From assembly GCF_030161895.1 (NCBI RefSeq), contig NZ_BSVB01000001.1, positions 2,542,001-2,606,000 of the forward strand: 64,000 bases of DNA, in the 5' to 3' direction. Positions 52,768 through 61,807 of this stretch are shown in pieces. Source of the DNA: Pseudolysinimonas kribbensis (lineage in GTDB: Bacteria > Actinomycetota > Actinomycetes > Actinomycetales > Microbacteriaceae). Position numbers and translations under genes: made by a program. The notes beneath the pieces are model-generated. The model saw only the letters and a program-made list of their open reading frames with translations, searched no databases and was not told the DNA's origin. Each line of letters starts with the position of its first letter. Position 1 is the first letter of the stretch.

Positions 52768-52821
52768 GCCGCGACCGCCGCGACCGCCCCGACCGCCCCG
52801 ACCGCCCTGACCGCCGCGACC
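52768..52821. repeat. 9-bp tandem repeat, six copies
   Basis: Six consecutive 9-mers of the form gcc(g/c)cgacc, with one gccctgacc variant, fill 52768-52821 in the glmU-prs spacer, starting 8 nt after the glmU stop. Nothing else is evident in that 219-nt spacer apart from the prs ribosome site. Copy number may vary between strains. Confidence 0.75.
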
Positions 52822-52978
52822 GCCCACGTCTGCATCACGTCGGCGCGGTCGACCGCGCCCGGATGATGCGAACGTGGGCGCTCGCCCCTCGCGCCGGCGG
52901 ATCGGGGACCCCGTCCCGGCATCCGGGAGCGGCGGCGGAACCGATAGGCTGCAATCCGGCGGCGGCGAAGGGCGGAAC

Positions 52979-53956
52979 GTGTCGGCGATCACCTCCTCGG
53001 GCGGCAAGCGACTCGTCCTGGTCTCCGGACGAGCGCATCCTCAGTTGGCCGAGGACATCGCGACCGAGCTCGATACGGAGCTGCTGCCGACCGACGCGCG
53101 CACCTTCGCGAACGGGGAGATCTACGCCCGGTTCCAGGAGAGCGTCCGCGGTGCGGACATGTTCGTCATCCAGTCGCACACCTCGCCGATCAACGAGTGG
53201 CTCATGGAGCAGCTCATCATGCTCGACGCGGCCAAGCGGGCGAGCGCGAAGCGGATCACCGTCGTCGCGCCGTTCTACCCCTACGCCCGGCAGGACAAGA
53301 AGGGCCGCGGTCGCGAGCCGATCTCGGCCCGCCTGGTCGCCGACCTGTTCAAGGCGGCCGGAGCCGACCGCATCATGAGCGTCGACCTGCACGCCGCCCA
53401 GATCCAGGGCTTCTTCGACGGACCGGTCGACCACCTGTTCGCCATGCCCGTCCTCCTCGAGCACTTCCAGCAGCAGCTCGACCCGTCGACACTGACGGTC
53501 GTGAGCCCCGACATGGGCCGTGTGCGCGTCGCCGACGTGTGGAGCGACAAGCTCGGCGCACCCCTGGCGATCATCCACAAGCGTCGCGACCCGCTGGTGC
53601 CGAACCAGATCAGCGTGCACGAGATCATCGGACCGGTGGAGGGGCGGGTCTGCCTCATCGTCGACGACCTCATCGACACCGGTCGCACGATCGTCAAGGC
53701 CGCCGAGGCGCTCAAGGAGCAAGGGGCCACCACCGTGGTGGTGGCGGCGACGCACGCGGTGTTCTCCGATCCCGCCGTCGAGCTCCTGCAGAGCACGATG
53801 ATCGACTCCGTCGTCGTCACGGACACCCTTCCGGTGCCCGAGGCCAAGCGGTGGGATCGCCTGACGGTCCTGCCGATCGCGCCGCTCATCGCGCGCGCGA
53901 TCCACGAGGTGTTCGACGACGGGTCCGTCACCTCGATGTTTGACGGCGCCGCGTAG
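52979..53956 (+). CDS. prs: Ribose-phosphate pyrophosphokinase (PRPP synthetase)
   Basis: Prs makes PRPP from ribose-5-phosphate and ATP for nucleotide, His and Trp synthesis. The 325-residue protein is intact: FANGEIYARFQESVRGADMFVIQ, the ATP/metal site PFYPYARQDKKGRGREPISARL and VDLHAAQIQGFFDGPVDHL, the flexible-loop KRR (IIHKRRDP), and the PRPP-binding VDDLIDTGRTIVKAA. The start is GTG 52979 after a GAAGGGCGG site, which gives the usual N-terminal length. Confidence 0.96.
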   Translation: MSAITSSGGKRLVLVSGRAHPQLAEDIATELDTELLPTDARTFANGEIYARFQESVRGADMFVIQSHTSPINEWLMEQLIMLDAAKRASAKRITVVAPFYPYARQDKKGRGREPISARLVADLFKAAGADRIMSVDLHAAQIQGFFDGPVDHLFAMPVLLEHFQQQLDPSTLTVVSPDMGRVRVADVWSDKLGAPLAIIHKRRDPLVPNQISVHEIIGPVEGRVCLIVDDLIDTGRTIVKAAEALKEQGATTVVVAATHAVFSDPAVELLQSTMIDSVVVTDTLPVPEAKRWDRLTVLPIAPLIARAIHEVFDDGSVTSMFDGAA

Positions 53957-53980
53957 GGCGACAGCCTCAGGCCGCCCGGG

Positions 53981-54748
53981 TCACCAGGCGCCCGCCGGCG
54001 CCTTGATGCGCTCGACCGGTGTGTAGTGCCAGTGGGCGCCGTACGCGTAGTGCCCGCCGGCCCAGTTGCTGTTCCAGATCGCCGACTCGGTGGCCGCGGC
54101 GTCGTCACCGGCGGCGAGCCCGGCGGCGATCCCCGACATCCCGGGGTTCGAGTGGATGAGGTGCGCCACACCCTGCGCCGAGGCGAGCAGACTCGGGAAG
54201 GAGGCGAAGCCGCCGTTGCCCATGTTCAGCGGGTTGTTGCGGTTCCACCAGTCGTCGACGCCGTTCTCCTGGCGCATCCAGCGGGTCATGACCGTCACGT
54301 TCGCGTCGGTCTGCGGCCAGCCGCCGTCGAGCAGCACGATCTTGGCCCAGTCGTAATTGGTGCCGCTGGCCGAGAGGGTCTGCAGCCCCGGGGTCGCCCC
54401 GTATCCGTCGCGCGTGAGATCCGGGGCGGGGCCGGCGTCCGGCGTGACGATGGCGGCGGCTCCGGTCGACGTGGGCGCCGGTGAGACGAGCGGGGCGGGA
54501 GCCGCCTGGGAGGCCACGTCGAGCTTCTGAGCGTGCGTCGAGATGTATGCGCTCAGCTTCTGCGCGTTGCTCGGCGCCGCGAGCTGCGTCGCGAAGATCG
54601 CGCCCGCGAGGGCGAGGGCGCCGACACCGACCGTTCCGCCGAGCGCGAGCTCCCAGCGCCGCAGATGGTGCGGCTGGCGGCGACGCCCGTGAGCTCGGTC
54701 ACGGGGTCGGGCAGACGGGAATCGGGTCAGTCGTCGAAGAAGGCGCAT
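53981..54748 (-). CDS. Putative secreted lysozyme-like protein
   Basis: A 255-residue exported protein. A basic N-terminus (12 Arg in the first ~31 residues) precedes a single hydrophobic segment (LALGGTVGVGALALAGAIFA), acting as a signal anchor. A Pro/Ala/Thr-rich linker follows, then a C-terminal domain with VMTRWMRQENGVDDWWNRNNPLNMG. The Glu and NNPLN motif recall lysozyme/glucosaminidase-like peptidoglycan hydrolases, but I cannot confirm the active site. It is convergent with prs. Confidence 0.6.
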   Translation of the reverse strand: MRLLRRLTRFPSARPRDRAHGRRRQPHHLRRWELALGGTVGVGALALAGAIFATQLAAPSNAQKLSAYISTHAQKLDVASQAAPAPLVSPAPTSTGAAAIVTPDAGPAPDLTRDGYGATPGLQTLSASGTNYDWAKIVLLDGGWPQTDANVTVMTRWMRQENGVDDWWNRNNPLNMGNGGFASFPSLLASAQGVAHLIHSNPGMSGIAAGLAAGDDAAATESAIWNSNWAGGHYAYGAHWHYTPVERIKAPAGAW

Positions 54749-54816
54749 GGTGTCGTTTCAGTGCCCGGGGATCGGCACGCGTCGGCCAGGGTAGCAAACC
54801 CCGCTGGATCGGGCTC

Positions 54817-55194
54817 TCAGCTCTGCACGGCCGGGTGCGGCGGCCGCGGCGCCGGCTCGAGCCCCGGGATCAGTCCGAGCGTCGCGCGCAGCAGCTCCGA
54901 CCCGTCGAAACTCCGGCTGTAGCAGTACCACGACGGGCCCGCCGGTCCCGCCGGCTCGAACCGCGCGACGGCACCGATCGCGCTCGTGTCGACCGTGCGG
55001 ACGACGATGCGGCACGCCGCCTGCGCCGTGCGGATCTGCATCTGAACGGTCGCGATGATGCCCGGGATGATGAGGGCGGCCACCGCGATCAGAACGCCGA
55101 TCCGCAGCACGCGGCGCACGCCGGGCCGGCTGAGGCTCGCGCCGGATCCGGGCTCGTAGCCCGCGAGCTCGGGGTGCTCGTCGTCGTCGGTCAT
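54817..55194 (-). CDS. Small single-pass membrane protein
   Basis: A 125-residue protein, acidic at the N-terminus (MTDDDEHPELAGYEPGSG), with one transmembrane helix (VLRIGVLIAVAALIIPGIIATV, about 30-51) and a ~70-residue extracytoplasmic C-terminus containing two Cys (ACRIVV and WYCYSR) that may form a disulfide. The start is the ATG at 55194. The neighbouring leaderless gene on the other strand begins 35 nt away. I recognise no family. Confidence 0.65.
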   Translation of the reverse strand: MTDDDEHPELAGYEPGSGASLSRPGVRRVLRIGVLIAVAALIIPGIIATVQMQIRTAQAACRIVVRTVDTSAIGAVARFEPAGPAGPSWYCYSRSFDGSELLRATLGLIPGLEPAPRPPHPAVQS

Positions 55195-55228
55195 GCCGCC
55201 AACAGTGTCGCAGACGTACCCTCGGCGC

Positions 55229-56607
55229 ATGGGTGCGACCACCTTCGAGCGGCGGCTGATCGACGGGATGACGACGGGCCTCGGCATCCCGGACGCGGAG
55301 GTCGGCATCGACGGAACGGCGGTGCTGCGCTCGCGGTATCCCGTCTCGGAGTTCGCCGCCGCCTCGATCGCGACGGCCGGGCTCGCGCTCGCCGAACTGC
55401 TGCGGGCGCTCGGGATGCCGTCCGCGCCCGTGCACGTGGACCGCGGCCTCGCCGACGTCTGGTTCGGGTGGGCGGTGCGTCCCGACGGGTGGGAGCGCCC
55501 GCAGGTGTGGGACGCGATCGCGGGCGACTACCGTGCGCGCGACGGCTGGATCCGGCTGCACACCAACGCGCCCCGGCACCGGGATGCCGCGCTCGCCGTG
55601 CTCGGCGTCGCGAACGATCCCGCCGCCGCGGTGCGGGAGGCCGTCGCCGGATGGGATGCGGAGGCGCTCGAGACCGCGGTCGTCGCGGCCGGCGGCGTGG
55701 CGGGCGCGTTGCGCTCACCGGGGGCGTGGGCCGGGCACCCGCAGGGCGCGGCGGTCGCGCGCGAGCCGCTCGCCGGCATCCGGAGCACCGATCCCGGGCC
55801 CGCCGAAGCGCGACGCTGGCGGCCGGTGCCGGATCGTCCGCTCACCGGACTGCGGGTGCTCGACCTGACACGCGTGCTCGCCGGACCGGTCGCGACGCGG
55901 CTGTTGGCCGGCCTCGGTGCCGAGGTGCTGCGCATCGATCCGCCGGACTGGTCGGAGCCCGGCGCCGAGCTCGAGGTCACTCTCGGCAAGCGGCTCGCGC
56001 GGCTCGACCTGCGCACCGACGACGGCCTCGCGAGGCTGCGCGAGCTGCTCGCGGGTGCCGACGTGCTCGTGCACGGCTACCGTGCCGATGCTCTCGAGCG
56101 GCTCGGGCTCGGTGCGCAGGAGCGACGGCGGCTGCGTCCGGGCCTGGTCGACGTGAGCCACGACGCGTACGGGTGGACCGGGCCGTGGGCGATGCGACGC
56201 GGCTTCGACAGCGTCGTGCAGATGTCGAGCGGGATCGCGTGGCCGGGTGCTGCCGCGACGGAGCCCGACCCCGACGCGCGCCCGACCCCGCTCCCCGTGC
56301 AGGCGCTGGACCACGCGACCGGCTATCTGGAGGCGGCGGCCGTGCTGCACGGGCTCGCGCGCCGCGTGCGCGACGGTGTCGGGACGGCGTCGCGGCTCTC
56401 GCTCGCCCGCACGGCGCTCGAGCTCACCTCGGCCGACGTCGAGCGCGGACCGCTCGGCGAGGCGGGGGAGCCCGCGTCGACGGCGATTCGGACGGGATGG
56501 GGCGCGGCGCGGCTCGTGGCGCCGCCGCTCACCGTGGGCGCGGCGGTGCTGCGCTGGGACCGCGGGTCGCGCCCCTCGGGAGCGACGCCCCGGAGTGGGT
56601 CGAGTAG
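55229..56607 (+). CDS. CaiB/BaiF-type CoA-transferase family protein, one frameshift
   Basis: A 459-residue class III CoA-transferase relative. The family core TGLRVLDLTRVLAGPVATRLLAGLGAEVLRIDPP lies at about 209-242, followed by LGKRLARLDLRTDDGLARLRELLAGADVLVHGYRADALERLGLG and the DVSHDAYGWTGPWAMRRGFDSVVQMSSG segment. An unusual ~200-residue N-terminal part is a truncated second CaiB-like half. The frame breaks at the CCCC run 56572-56575 near the end; one more C gives SRPLGSDAPEWVE and a TAG at 56605-56607. ATG 55229 lies 6 nt after TACCCT. The acyl substrate is unknown. Confidence 0.82.
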
Positions 56608-56612
56608 CGGCT

Positions 56613-58076
56613 CTAGTGCGACGAGCCCTCCGACTCGACCTCGGAGCGGTCGCCCGACCACAGCGTGTGGAAGATGCCGTCCTTGTCGACGCGCTTGTAC
56701 GTGTGCGCGCCGAAGAAGTCGCGCTGCCCCTGGATGAGCGCGGCCGGCAGGCGGTCGGCGCGCAGCCCGTCGTAATAGGCGAGCGACGACGCGAACGCCG
56801 GGGCGGGCACGCCCGCGTGCGCGGCCATCGACACGACGCGACGCCACGGACCCTGGGCGGCCGTCACGACATCCACGAAGAAGGGGGCCGTGACCAGCGA
56901 GGTCAGGTCGGGATCGGCGGCGTAGGCGTCGGTGATCCGGTTGAGGAACCGGGCGCGGATGATGCAGCCGCCGCGCCAGATCTTCGCGATGTCGCCCTTG
57001 TCGATGTCCCAGCCGAACTCCTCGGCGCCCGCGATGATCTCGTCGAAACCCTGCGAGTACGCGATGACCTTCGAGGCGTAGAGCGCCTGGCGCACGTCCT
57101 CGATGAAGTCCTCCGGGCTCTCGATGGTCCAGCGGTCGCTCGGGCCGGGGAGCACCTTCTGCGCGACCGCCCGCTGGCCGGGCTTCGACGAGAGGCTGCG
57201 CGCGAAGACGGCCTCGGCGATCCCGGAGACCGGCACGCCCAGGTCGAGCGCGTTCTGCACGGTCCAGGCGCCCGTGCCCTTCGCGCCGGCCTGATCGAGG
57301 ATGACGTCGACGAGCGGCTTGCCGGTGGCCGCATCCACCTGACGCAGCACCTGCGCGGTGATCTCGATCAGGTAGCTCTCGAGCTCGCCCCTGTTCCACT
57401 CGTCGAAGACGTCGGCGATCTCGGCCGGGCTCTTGCCGGTGCCGCGACGGATCAGGTCGTAGCCTTCCGCGATGAGCTGCATGTCGGCGTACTCGATGCC
57501 GTTGTGCACCATCTTCACGAAGTGGCCGGCGCCGTCGTGGCCGATGTGCGTCACGCACGGCTCGCCCTCGGCGACCGCCGCGATCGACCGGAAGATCGGC
57601 CCGAGCGTCTGCCACGACTCGTCCGAGCCGCCGGGCATGATCGACGGACCGTTCAGCGCGCCCTCCTCGCCGCCCGAGATGCCGGTGCCGACGAAGTGGA
57701 TGCCCGTCTCGCTGATCCGCTTCTCGCGCGCGATGGTGTCGCGGAAGTTCGCGTTGCCGCCGTCGACGATGATGTCGCCCGGCTCGAAGACCTTCACGAG
57801 CTCGTCGATGACCGCGTCGGTGCCCCGGCCGGCCTGCACCATGATGATCGCGGTGCGCGGCGTCGAGAGGCGGTCGGCGAACTCCTGATAGCTCTTCGTC
57901 GCGATGAATCCGGCCTCCGGGTGCTCGGCGACGAGCTCGTCGGTCTTCGCCGCCGTGCGGTTGAAGACGGCGACGGTGTTGCCCTCCCTGCTGGCGAGGT
58001 TGCGCGCGAGGTTGGAGCCCATCACCGCCAGCCCGACGACGCCGATGTTGGCCTGGGGGACGTCAACTGAAGCCAT
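56613..58076 (-). CDS. gnd: 6-phosphogluconate dehydrogenase (decarboxylating)
   Basis: Gnd oxidises 6-phosphogluconate to ribulose-5-phosphate and CO2 with NADP or NAD. The intact 487-residue protein is the long form: GLAVMGSNLARN at 15-26, IIVDGGNANFRDTIAREK, GTGISGGEEGA, and the catalytic FVKMVHNGIEYADMQLIAEGYDL, then IWRGGCIIRARFL and the C-terminal YKRVDKDGIFHTLW. ATG 58076 follows TAGCCT by 6 nt on the minus strand. It is divergent from a hydroxyacid dehydrogenase. Functionally it connects to gntK at 43 kb. Confidence 0.95.
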   Translation of the reverse strand: MASVDVPQANIGVVGLAVMGSNLARNLASREGNTVAVFNRTAAKTDELVAEHPEAGFIATKSYQEFADRLSTPRTAIIMVQAGRGTDAVIDELVKVFEPGDIIVDGGNANFRDTIAREKRISETGIHFVGTGISGGEEGALNGPSIMPGGSDESWQTLGPIFRSIAAVAEGEPCVTHIGHDGAGHFVKMVHNGIEYADMQLIAEGYDLIRRGTGKSPAEIADVFDEWNRGELESYLIEITAQVLRQVDAATGKPLVDVILDQAGAKGTGAWTVQNALDLGVPVSGIAEAVFARSLSSKPGQRAVAQKVLPGPSDRWTIESPEDFIEDVRQALYASKVIAYSQGFDEIIAGAEEFGWDIDKGDIAKIWRGGCIIRARFLNRITDAYAADPDLTSLVTAPFFVDVVTAAQGPWRRVVSMAAHAGVPAPAFASSLAYYDGLRADRLPAALIQGQRDFFGAHTYKRVDKDGIFHTLWSGDRSEVESEGSSH

Positions 58077-58099
58077 GCCTCCAGGCTACTGTGAGCCGC

Positions 58100-59137
58100 A
58101 TGACCGACCGTCTCCGCGTGGTGGTCGCCGCGCCCTTCCCCGAGGACGATCTGACCGAGCTGCGTCGCCGGGAGCCGCGCGTGGATCTGGTGTACGAGCC
58201 CGAGCTCCTGCATGCCCCGGGCGTGGAATGGCAGCAGGCGAAGCGGCGCGAACCCGCCGAGCAGGCGCGCTTCGAGGCGCTCGTCGACACGGCGGATGCG
58301 CTGCTCGGGGCGCCCGACTCGTCGGGCAAGGGGCTCGCCCGCACCGTGGCCGCCAATCCCCGGCTCCGCTGGGTGCAGACGATCCAGGCCGGGGGCGGGC
58401 AGATCGTGCGGGCCGCACGTCTGCCCGACGAGGCCCGGGAGCGGATCGTCTTCACGACCTCCGCAGGGGCGTACTCCCAGCCGCTGGCCGAGTTCGCGCT
58501 GTTCGGCGTGCTGGCCGGCGGACGGCGGCTCGGCATCCTGACGGCCGCGCAGCGCCGGCACGAGTGGGCGCCGCGACTGGTCATGCCCGCGGCCGCCGAT
58601 CAGACCGTCGCCGTGGTGGGTCTCGGCAGCATCGGCCGGGCGAGCGCGCAGAAGCTCGCCCTGCTCGGCTACCACGTGGTCGGCGTGCACCGCCGACAGG
58701 TGGATGCCGAGGGCGTCGAGCGCATCGAGCCCGTCGAGCGGCTGGCCGACGTCGCCGCGCAGGCCGACGCGATCGTGCTCGCCCTGCCCGGGACGCCGGC
58801 GACCGAGAAGCTGCTGAGCCGCGAGGTGCTCGCCCGCGTCAAGCCGGGGGCGACGGTCGTCAACGTCGGCCGTGGCACGACGGTCGACGAGCCCGCGCTG
58901 ATCGAGGCGCTGCAGGACGGCCGGGTCGGGTTCGCCGCCCTCGACGTGTTCTCCGCCGAGCCGCTCGCCGCCGACAGCCCGCTCTGGGACATGCCGCAGG
59001 TGGTCATCGCGCCGCACACCGCCGGCGTCGACGGCCATGAGCCGCGCGTCGTGGCGGAGCTGTTCGCCGAGAACGCGCGCCGGCTGCTCGACGGCGAGCC
59101 GCTCCTGAACGTCGTGGATCCCCACGAGTTCTACTGA
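58100..59137 (+). CDS. D-2-hydroxyacid dehydrogenase (NAD-dependent)
   Basis: A 345-residue D-isomer-specific 2-hydroxyacid dehydrogenase. The NAD motif VGLGSIGRAS lies near residues 173-182. The catalytic Arg is in VVNVGRGTTVDE, the Glu in ALDVFSAEPL and the His in VIAPHTAGVDGHE. ATG 58100 was preferred over the GTG at 58091 because TACTGT (58087-58092) sits 7 nt before it, implying a leaderless message. That -10 overlaps the one of the divergent gnd gene. Substrate not determinable. Confidence 0.88.
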   Translation: MTDRLRVVVAAPFPEDDLTELRRREPRVDLVYEPELLHAPGVEWQQAKRREPAEQARFEALVDTADALLGAPDSSGKGLARTVAANPRLRWVQTIQAGGGQIVRAARLPDEARERIVFTTSAGAYSQPLAEFALFGVLAGGRRLGILTAAQRRHEWAPRLVMPAAADQTVAVVGLGSIGRASAQKLALLGYHVVGVHRRQVDAEGVERIEPVERLADVAAQADAIVLALPGTPATEKLLSREVLARVKPGATVVNVGRGTTVDEPALIEALQDGRVGFAALDVFSAEPLAADSPLWDMPQVVIAPHTAGVDGHEPRVVAELFAENARRLLDGEPLLNVVDPHEFY

Positions 59138-59177
59138 CGCCCTGGCGGCGTCCGGCGGCGCTGGCTAGCGTCGGGAC

Positions 59178-60227
59178 ATGCGGGCATTCGTGAGCCTCGT
59201 GATCGCAGTCGTCCTCTCGGTCGCCGGTCACCTGCTGGTCTGGGGCGGGGGATGGACGCTGCATCGGCTCTCGGCGCAGCTGCGGGAGCAGACGGCCGAC
59301 GCGCTCCTGCCGAGCGTGGTGCTCGGCCTGGGGGTGCTCTGCCTCGCCGGCGCGATGCTCACCGTGGCGTGGTCGTCGGTCGGGGTCGTCATCATCGGGC
59401 TCGTGCAGACGCTCACCGGGCTCGGCATCATCATCCTCCCGGCCGCGATCTGGGCCGGCACGCTCATCTCGGCCGAGCGCATCTACCGACCCGTCGGCGA
59501 CGGGCTGTTCGCCTGGTGGGCGAGTGGGCTGGGACTCCTCGTGGGCCTGCTCTTCCTGGTCGCGGGGATGGCGACGGCCGCCCGCCGCCCCCGCTCGACC
59601 GCGGCGGGCCGGGTGGTCACCACGGTCCTCTCGCTCGTGCTCGGCGCCGGCGCCGTGCTGCTGGTCGCCCTCGGTGGGGCACGCCTCATCCAGTCGATCC
59701 AGCAGCGCTCCGGCGGGATCGAGCTGCTCGGCGTGCTGCTCGTGCTCGCGGCCGCGGTGCTCGTCGTGATCGTCATCGCAGGCGTGCGGTTCTCGTCGCT
59801 CGGAGCGATCGTGCTGGGCGTCCTGCTCGGCGCTCTGGGCGGCCTGCTGATCTGGTCGCCGCAGCTCGTGCTGCGCCCGATCGCGTCGAACCGGGCGCTC
59901 ACCGACGGCCTGCGCTACGCGGGCGACGGGGGCGGCTACCTCGTGCTGGGCGTGCTCGTGCTCGTCGCCGGGATCGCCGGCGTCGTGCGCGCCCGCCGCC
60001 GGCGCGCGATGGAGCCGGTCGAGGACGTCGACGAACGCATCGGATACCAGCCGGAGGACGGCGTCGGCAGCCTGTTCCCGTTCGGTGCCGCGGGCGACGA
60101 CACCCCCACCGGACCGATCCGCACGGGGCCCGCGTCGACCGGGCGGGCGACCCCGCCGGGCGAACGGCCCCCGACCGCGTGTAGACTCAGCGACCGAACT
60201 TCGGCGAGGGATGCGACGCATCCGTGA
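59178..60227 (+). CDS. Polytopic membrane protein of unknown function
   Basis: 349 residues with about seven to eight hydrophobic helices (for example VIAVVLSVAGHLLVW, VVLGLGVLCLAGAML, LVLGAGAVLLVALGG, LLVLAAAVLVVIVIAG, YLVLGVLVLVAGIAGVV). The cytoplasmic C-terminus is hydrophilic, with Pro, Thr and Gly. No family motif is recognised. ATG 59178 lies 6 nt after TAGCGT, so it is probably leaderless. It ends 92 nt before rplY. Confidence 0.7.
   Translation: MRAFVSLVIAVVLSVAGHLLVWGGGWTLHRLSAQLREQTADALLPSVVLGLGVLCLAGAMLTVAWSSVGVVIIGLVQTLTGLGIIILPAAIWAGTLISAERIYRPVGDGLFAWWASGLGLLVGLLFLVAGMATAARRPRSTAAGRVVTTVLSLVLGAGAVLLVALGGARLIQSIQQRSGGIELLGVLLVLAAAVLVVIVIAGVRFSSLGAIVLGVLLGALGGLLIWSPQLVLRPIASNRALTDGLRYAGDGGGYLVLGVLVLVAGIAGVVRARRRRAMEPVEDVDERIGYQPEDGVGSLFPFGAAGDDTPTGPIRTGPASTGRATPPGERPPTACRLSDRTSARDATHP
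60209..60223. promoter_or_regulatory. 15-bp palindrome upstream of rplY
   Basis: ggatgcgacgcatcc is a perfect 7-1-7 palindrome overlapping the last codons of the upstream membrane-protein gene, about 100 nt before rplY. It could be an operator or simply a paired GGATGC word; no regulator is suggested. Confidence 0.3.
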
Positions 60228-60319
60228 TCGACGCGGTGGGCGGCCTTCGGTCTGGCAGATCTGAATCGTCCGGCGTGCGCAATGCCGACACCCAGACACA
60301 AGGAAGAGACGTACCGGCC

Positions 60320-60958
60320 ATGGCTGACGACAACAAGCTCACCGCGGAACCCCGCACCCAGTTCGGCAAGGGCGCGGCCCGCAAGATCCGTGCGCTCGGC
60401 AAGATCCCGGCGGTCATCTACGGCCACGGCACCGACCCGCAGCACGTGACGCTGCCGGGCCACGAGGTCGCCCTCATCATCCGCAAGGCGAACCAGGTGC
60501 TCGACCTCGACATCGCCGGCAAGAGCCAGCTCGCACTGGTCAAGGACGTGCAGAAGGACCCGGTTCACCAGGTCATCGAGCACCTCGACCTCATCGTCGT
60601 GCGCCGTGGCGAGAAGGTCGTCGTCGACGTACCGGTGCACATCGAGGGCGAGTCGTTCTCGGGCACGATCGTCGTGCAGGACGCGAATACCGTGTCGCTC
60701 GAGGTGGAGGCCACGCACATCCCGGAGCGCATCGTCGTGAACGTCGAGGGCGCCGAGGAGGGCACGCACATCACGGCGGCCGACCTGGAGCTGCCGGCGG
60801 GCGCGACGCTGCAGGGCGACCCCGAGCTGCTCATCCTCGCGGTGACCACGCCGGCCGCGCCGACGGCGGATGACCTCGCCGCCGACGAGGCGGGTGCCGA
60901 GGCCGGCGAGTCGCAGGCGGAGGCCCCGGCCGACGCCGCCGAAGAGTCGGCGGAGTAG
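60320..60958 (+). CDS. rplY: Ribosomal protein bL25, general-stress CTC type
   Basis: bL25 binds 5S rRNA in the large subunit. The 212-residue form has the N-terminal L25 domain (ACR: LTAEPRTQFGKGAARKIR, then IPAVIYGHGTDPQHVTL) and the C-terminal TL5/CTC domain (VPVHIEGES through GDPELLILAV), ending in an acidic Ala/Glu tail typical of actinobacteria. ATG 60320 was chosen because family homology begins there and AAGGAAGAG lies upstream. It is followed 12 nt later by pth, a conserved pair. Confidence 0.95.
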   Translation: MADDNKLTAEPRTQFGKGAARKIRALGKIPAVIYGHGTDPQHVTLPGHEVALIIRKANQVLDLDIAGKSQLALVKDVQKDPVHQVIEHLDLIVVRRGEKVVVDVPVHIEGESFSGTIVVQDANTVSLEVEATHIPERIVVNVEGAEEGTHITAADLELPAGATLQGDPELLILAVTTPAAPTADDLAADEAGAEAGESQAEAPADAAEESAE

Positions 60959-60970
60959 TCCGCTCGCCCG

Positions 60971-61555
60971 ATGGCCGACGGACAGTGGCTCGTCGTTGGG
61001 CTCGGCAACCCCGGGCCCGGCTACGCGTCGCACCGTCACAACGTCGGGCAGATGGCGCTCGACCAGCTGGCATCCCGCATCGGGGCGCCGTTCAAGCGCC
61101 ACAAGACGAACGCGACCGTCGCCGAGGGCCGTCTCGGCCCCGGCGGGGCGCGGCTCGTGCTCGCGAAGCCGGCGTCGTTCATGAACCTGTCGGGCGGTCC
61201 GGTGGCGCAGCTGATGCGCTTCTACTCGCTGACTCCCGACCGGCTGATCGTGCTGCACGACGAGCTCGACATCCCGTTCGACACGATCAAGCTCAAGGTC
61301 GGCGGCGGCCACGGCGGCCACAACGGGCTGCGCGACATCCAGGCCGCGATCGGCACGCCCGACTTCGCGCGGGTGCGGATCGGCATCGGCCGCCCGCCCG
61401 GACGCCAGGATCCCGCGGATTTCGTGCTCACCCCGTTCACGAAGGCCGAGCGCGAGGTGCTGCCGTCGCTGCTCTCGGATGCCGCGGATGCGGTCGAGCA
61501 GGTCATCGCCGAGGGTCTGCTCCCGGCGCAGCAGCGCTTCCACGCGCCGCGCTAG
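60971..61555 (+). CDS. pth: Peptidyl-tRNA hydrolase
   Basis: Pth releases peptides from peptidyl-tRNA that drops off ribosomes; it is essential. The intact 194-residue protein has [17 protein letters not shown] (10-26) with the catalytic His23, [13 protein letters not shown], the conserved Asp in LHDELDIPF, and [12 protein letters not shown]. The rplY-pth spacing of 12 nt indicates an operon. A nested palindrome begins directly after its stop and probably terminates the transcript. Confidence 0.96.
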   Translation: MADGQWLVVGLGNPGPGYASHRHNVGQMALDQLASRIGAPFKRHKTNATVAEGRLGPGGARLVLAKPASFMNLSGGPVAQLMRFYSLTPDRLIVLHDELDIPFDTIKLKVGGGHGGHNGLRDIQAAIGTPDFARVRIGIGRPPGRQDPADFVLTPFTKAEREVLPSLLSDAADAVEQVIAEGLLPAQQRFHAPR

Positions 61556-61556
61556 C

Positions 61557-61626
61557 AACCGATCGCGCCTTTGCCATCCGATCGCGCTCGCGCGACGTGG
61601 ATCGGATGGCGAACCAGCGATCGGTT
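61557..61626. repeat. Nested palindrome element 4
   Basis: An outer 10-bp stem (aaccgatcgc at 61557-61566 with gcgatcggtt at 61617-61626) encloses a 6/6 internal loop. The inner 11-bp stem is gccatccgatc (61573-61583) with gatcggatggc (61600-61610), around a 16-nt GC-rich loop. It begins 2 nt after the pth stop. The inner arm matches element 1 over gccatccgat. A truncated epimerase fragment starts at its right edge. Confidence 0.8.
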
Positions 61627-61773
61627 TGGAGCCCGGGTCGGGTGGTGGCGCCGTACGCGGCACGGCTCATGACCTCGCTCGATCTGCGGGTCTCGTCGGA
61701 GCGGGCGCACCGCGACCTGGGCTGGACGCCGCGGTATCCGTCGGCGCGCGAGGGCTGGCGCGCCGTCGCGTGA
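61606..61773 (+). pseudogene. C-terminal remnant of an NAD-dependent epimerase
   Basis: An open frame of 55 codons ends in RVSSERAHRDLGWTPRYPSA then REGW, which matches the usual C-terminal end of extended SDR sugar epimerases (A-x-x-x-LGW-x-P-x-Y-P). The N-terminal ~250 residues and the Rossmann fold are absent. The frame's only ATG lies inside palindrome element 4, so it is unlikely to be a functional gene. It reads as a remnant left by deletion, with the nested palindrome at the breakpoint. Confidence 0.6.
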
Positions 61774-61783
61774 CGCGCTCGCG

Positions 61784-61807
61784 ATTCTCTGACTAAAGTC
61801 AGAGAAT
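61784..61807. promoter_or_regulatory. Palindromic operator over the MarR-GNAT start
   Basis: attctctgac (61784-61793) and gtcagagaat (61798-61807) form a perfect 10-bp inverted repeat around taaa. It contains a TAAAGT -10 (61794-61799) 6 nt before the ATG, and the right arm covers the first two start-codon bases. A MarR dimer here would block its own leaderless promoter. Confidence 0.7.

Noticed and set aside
52768..52821. CRISPR-like array
   Set aside because: The unit is a 9-bp direct tandem repeat without spacers and no cas genes are present.
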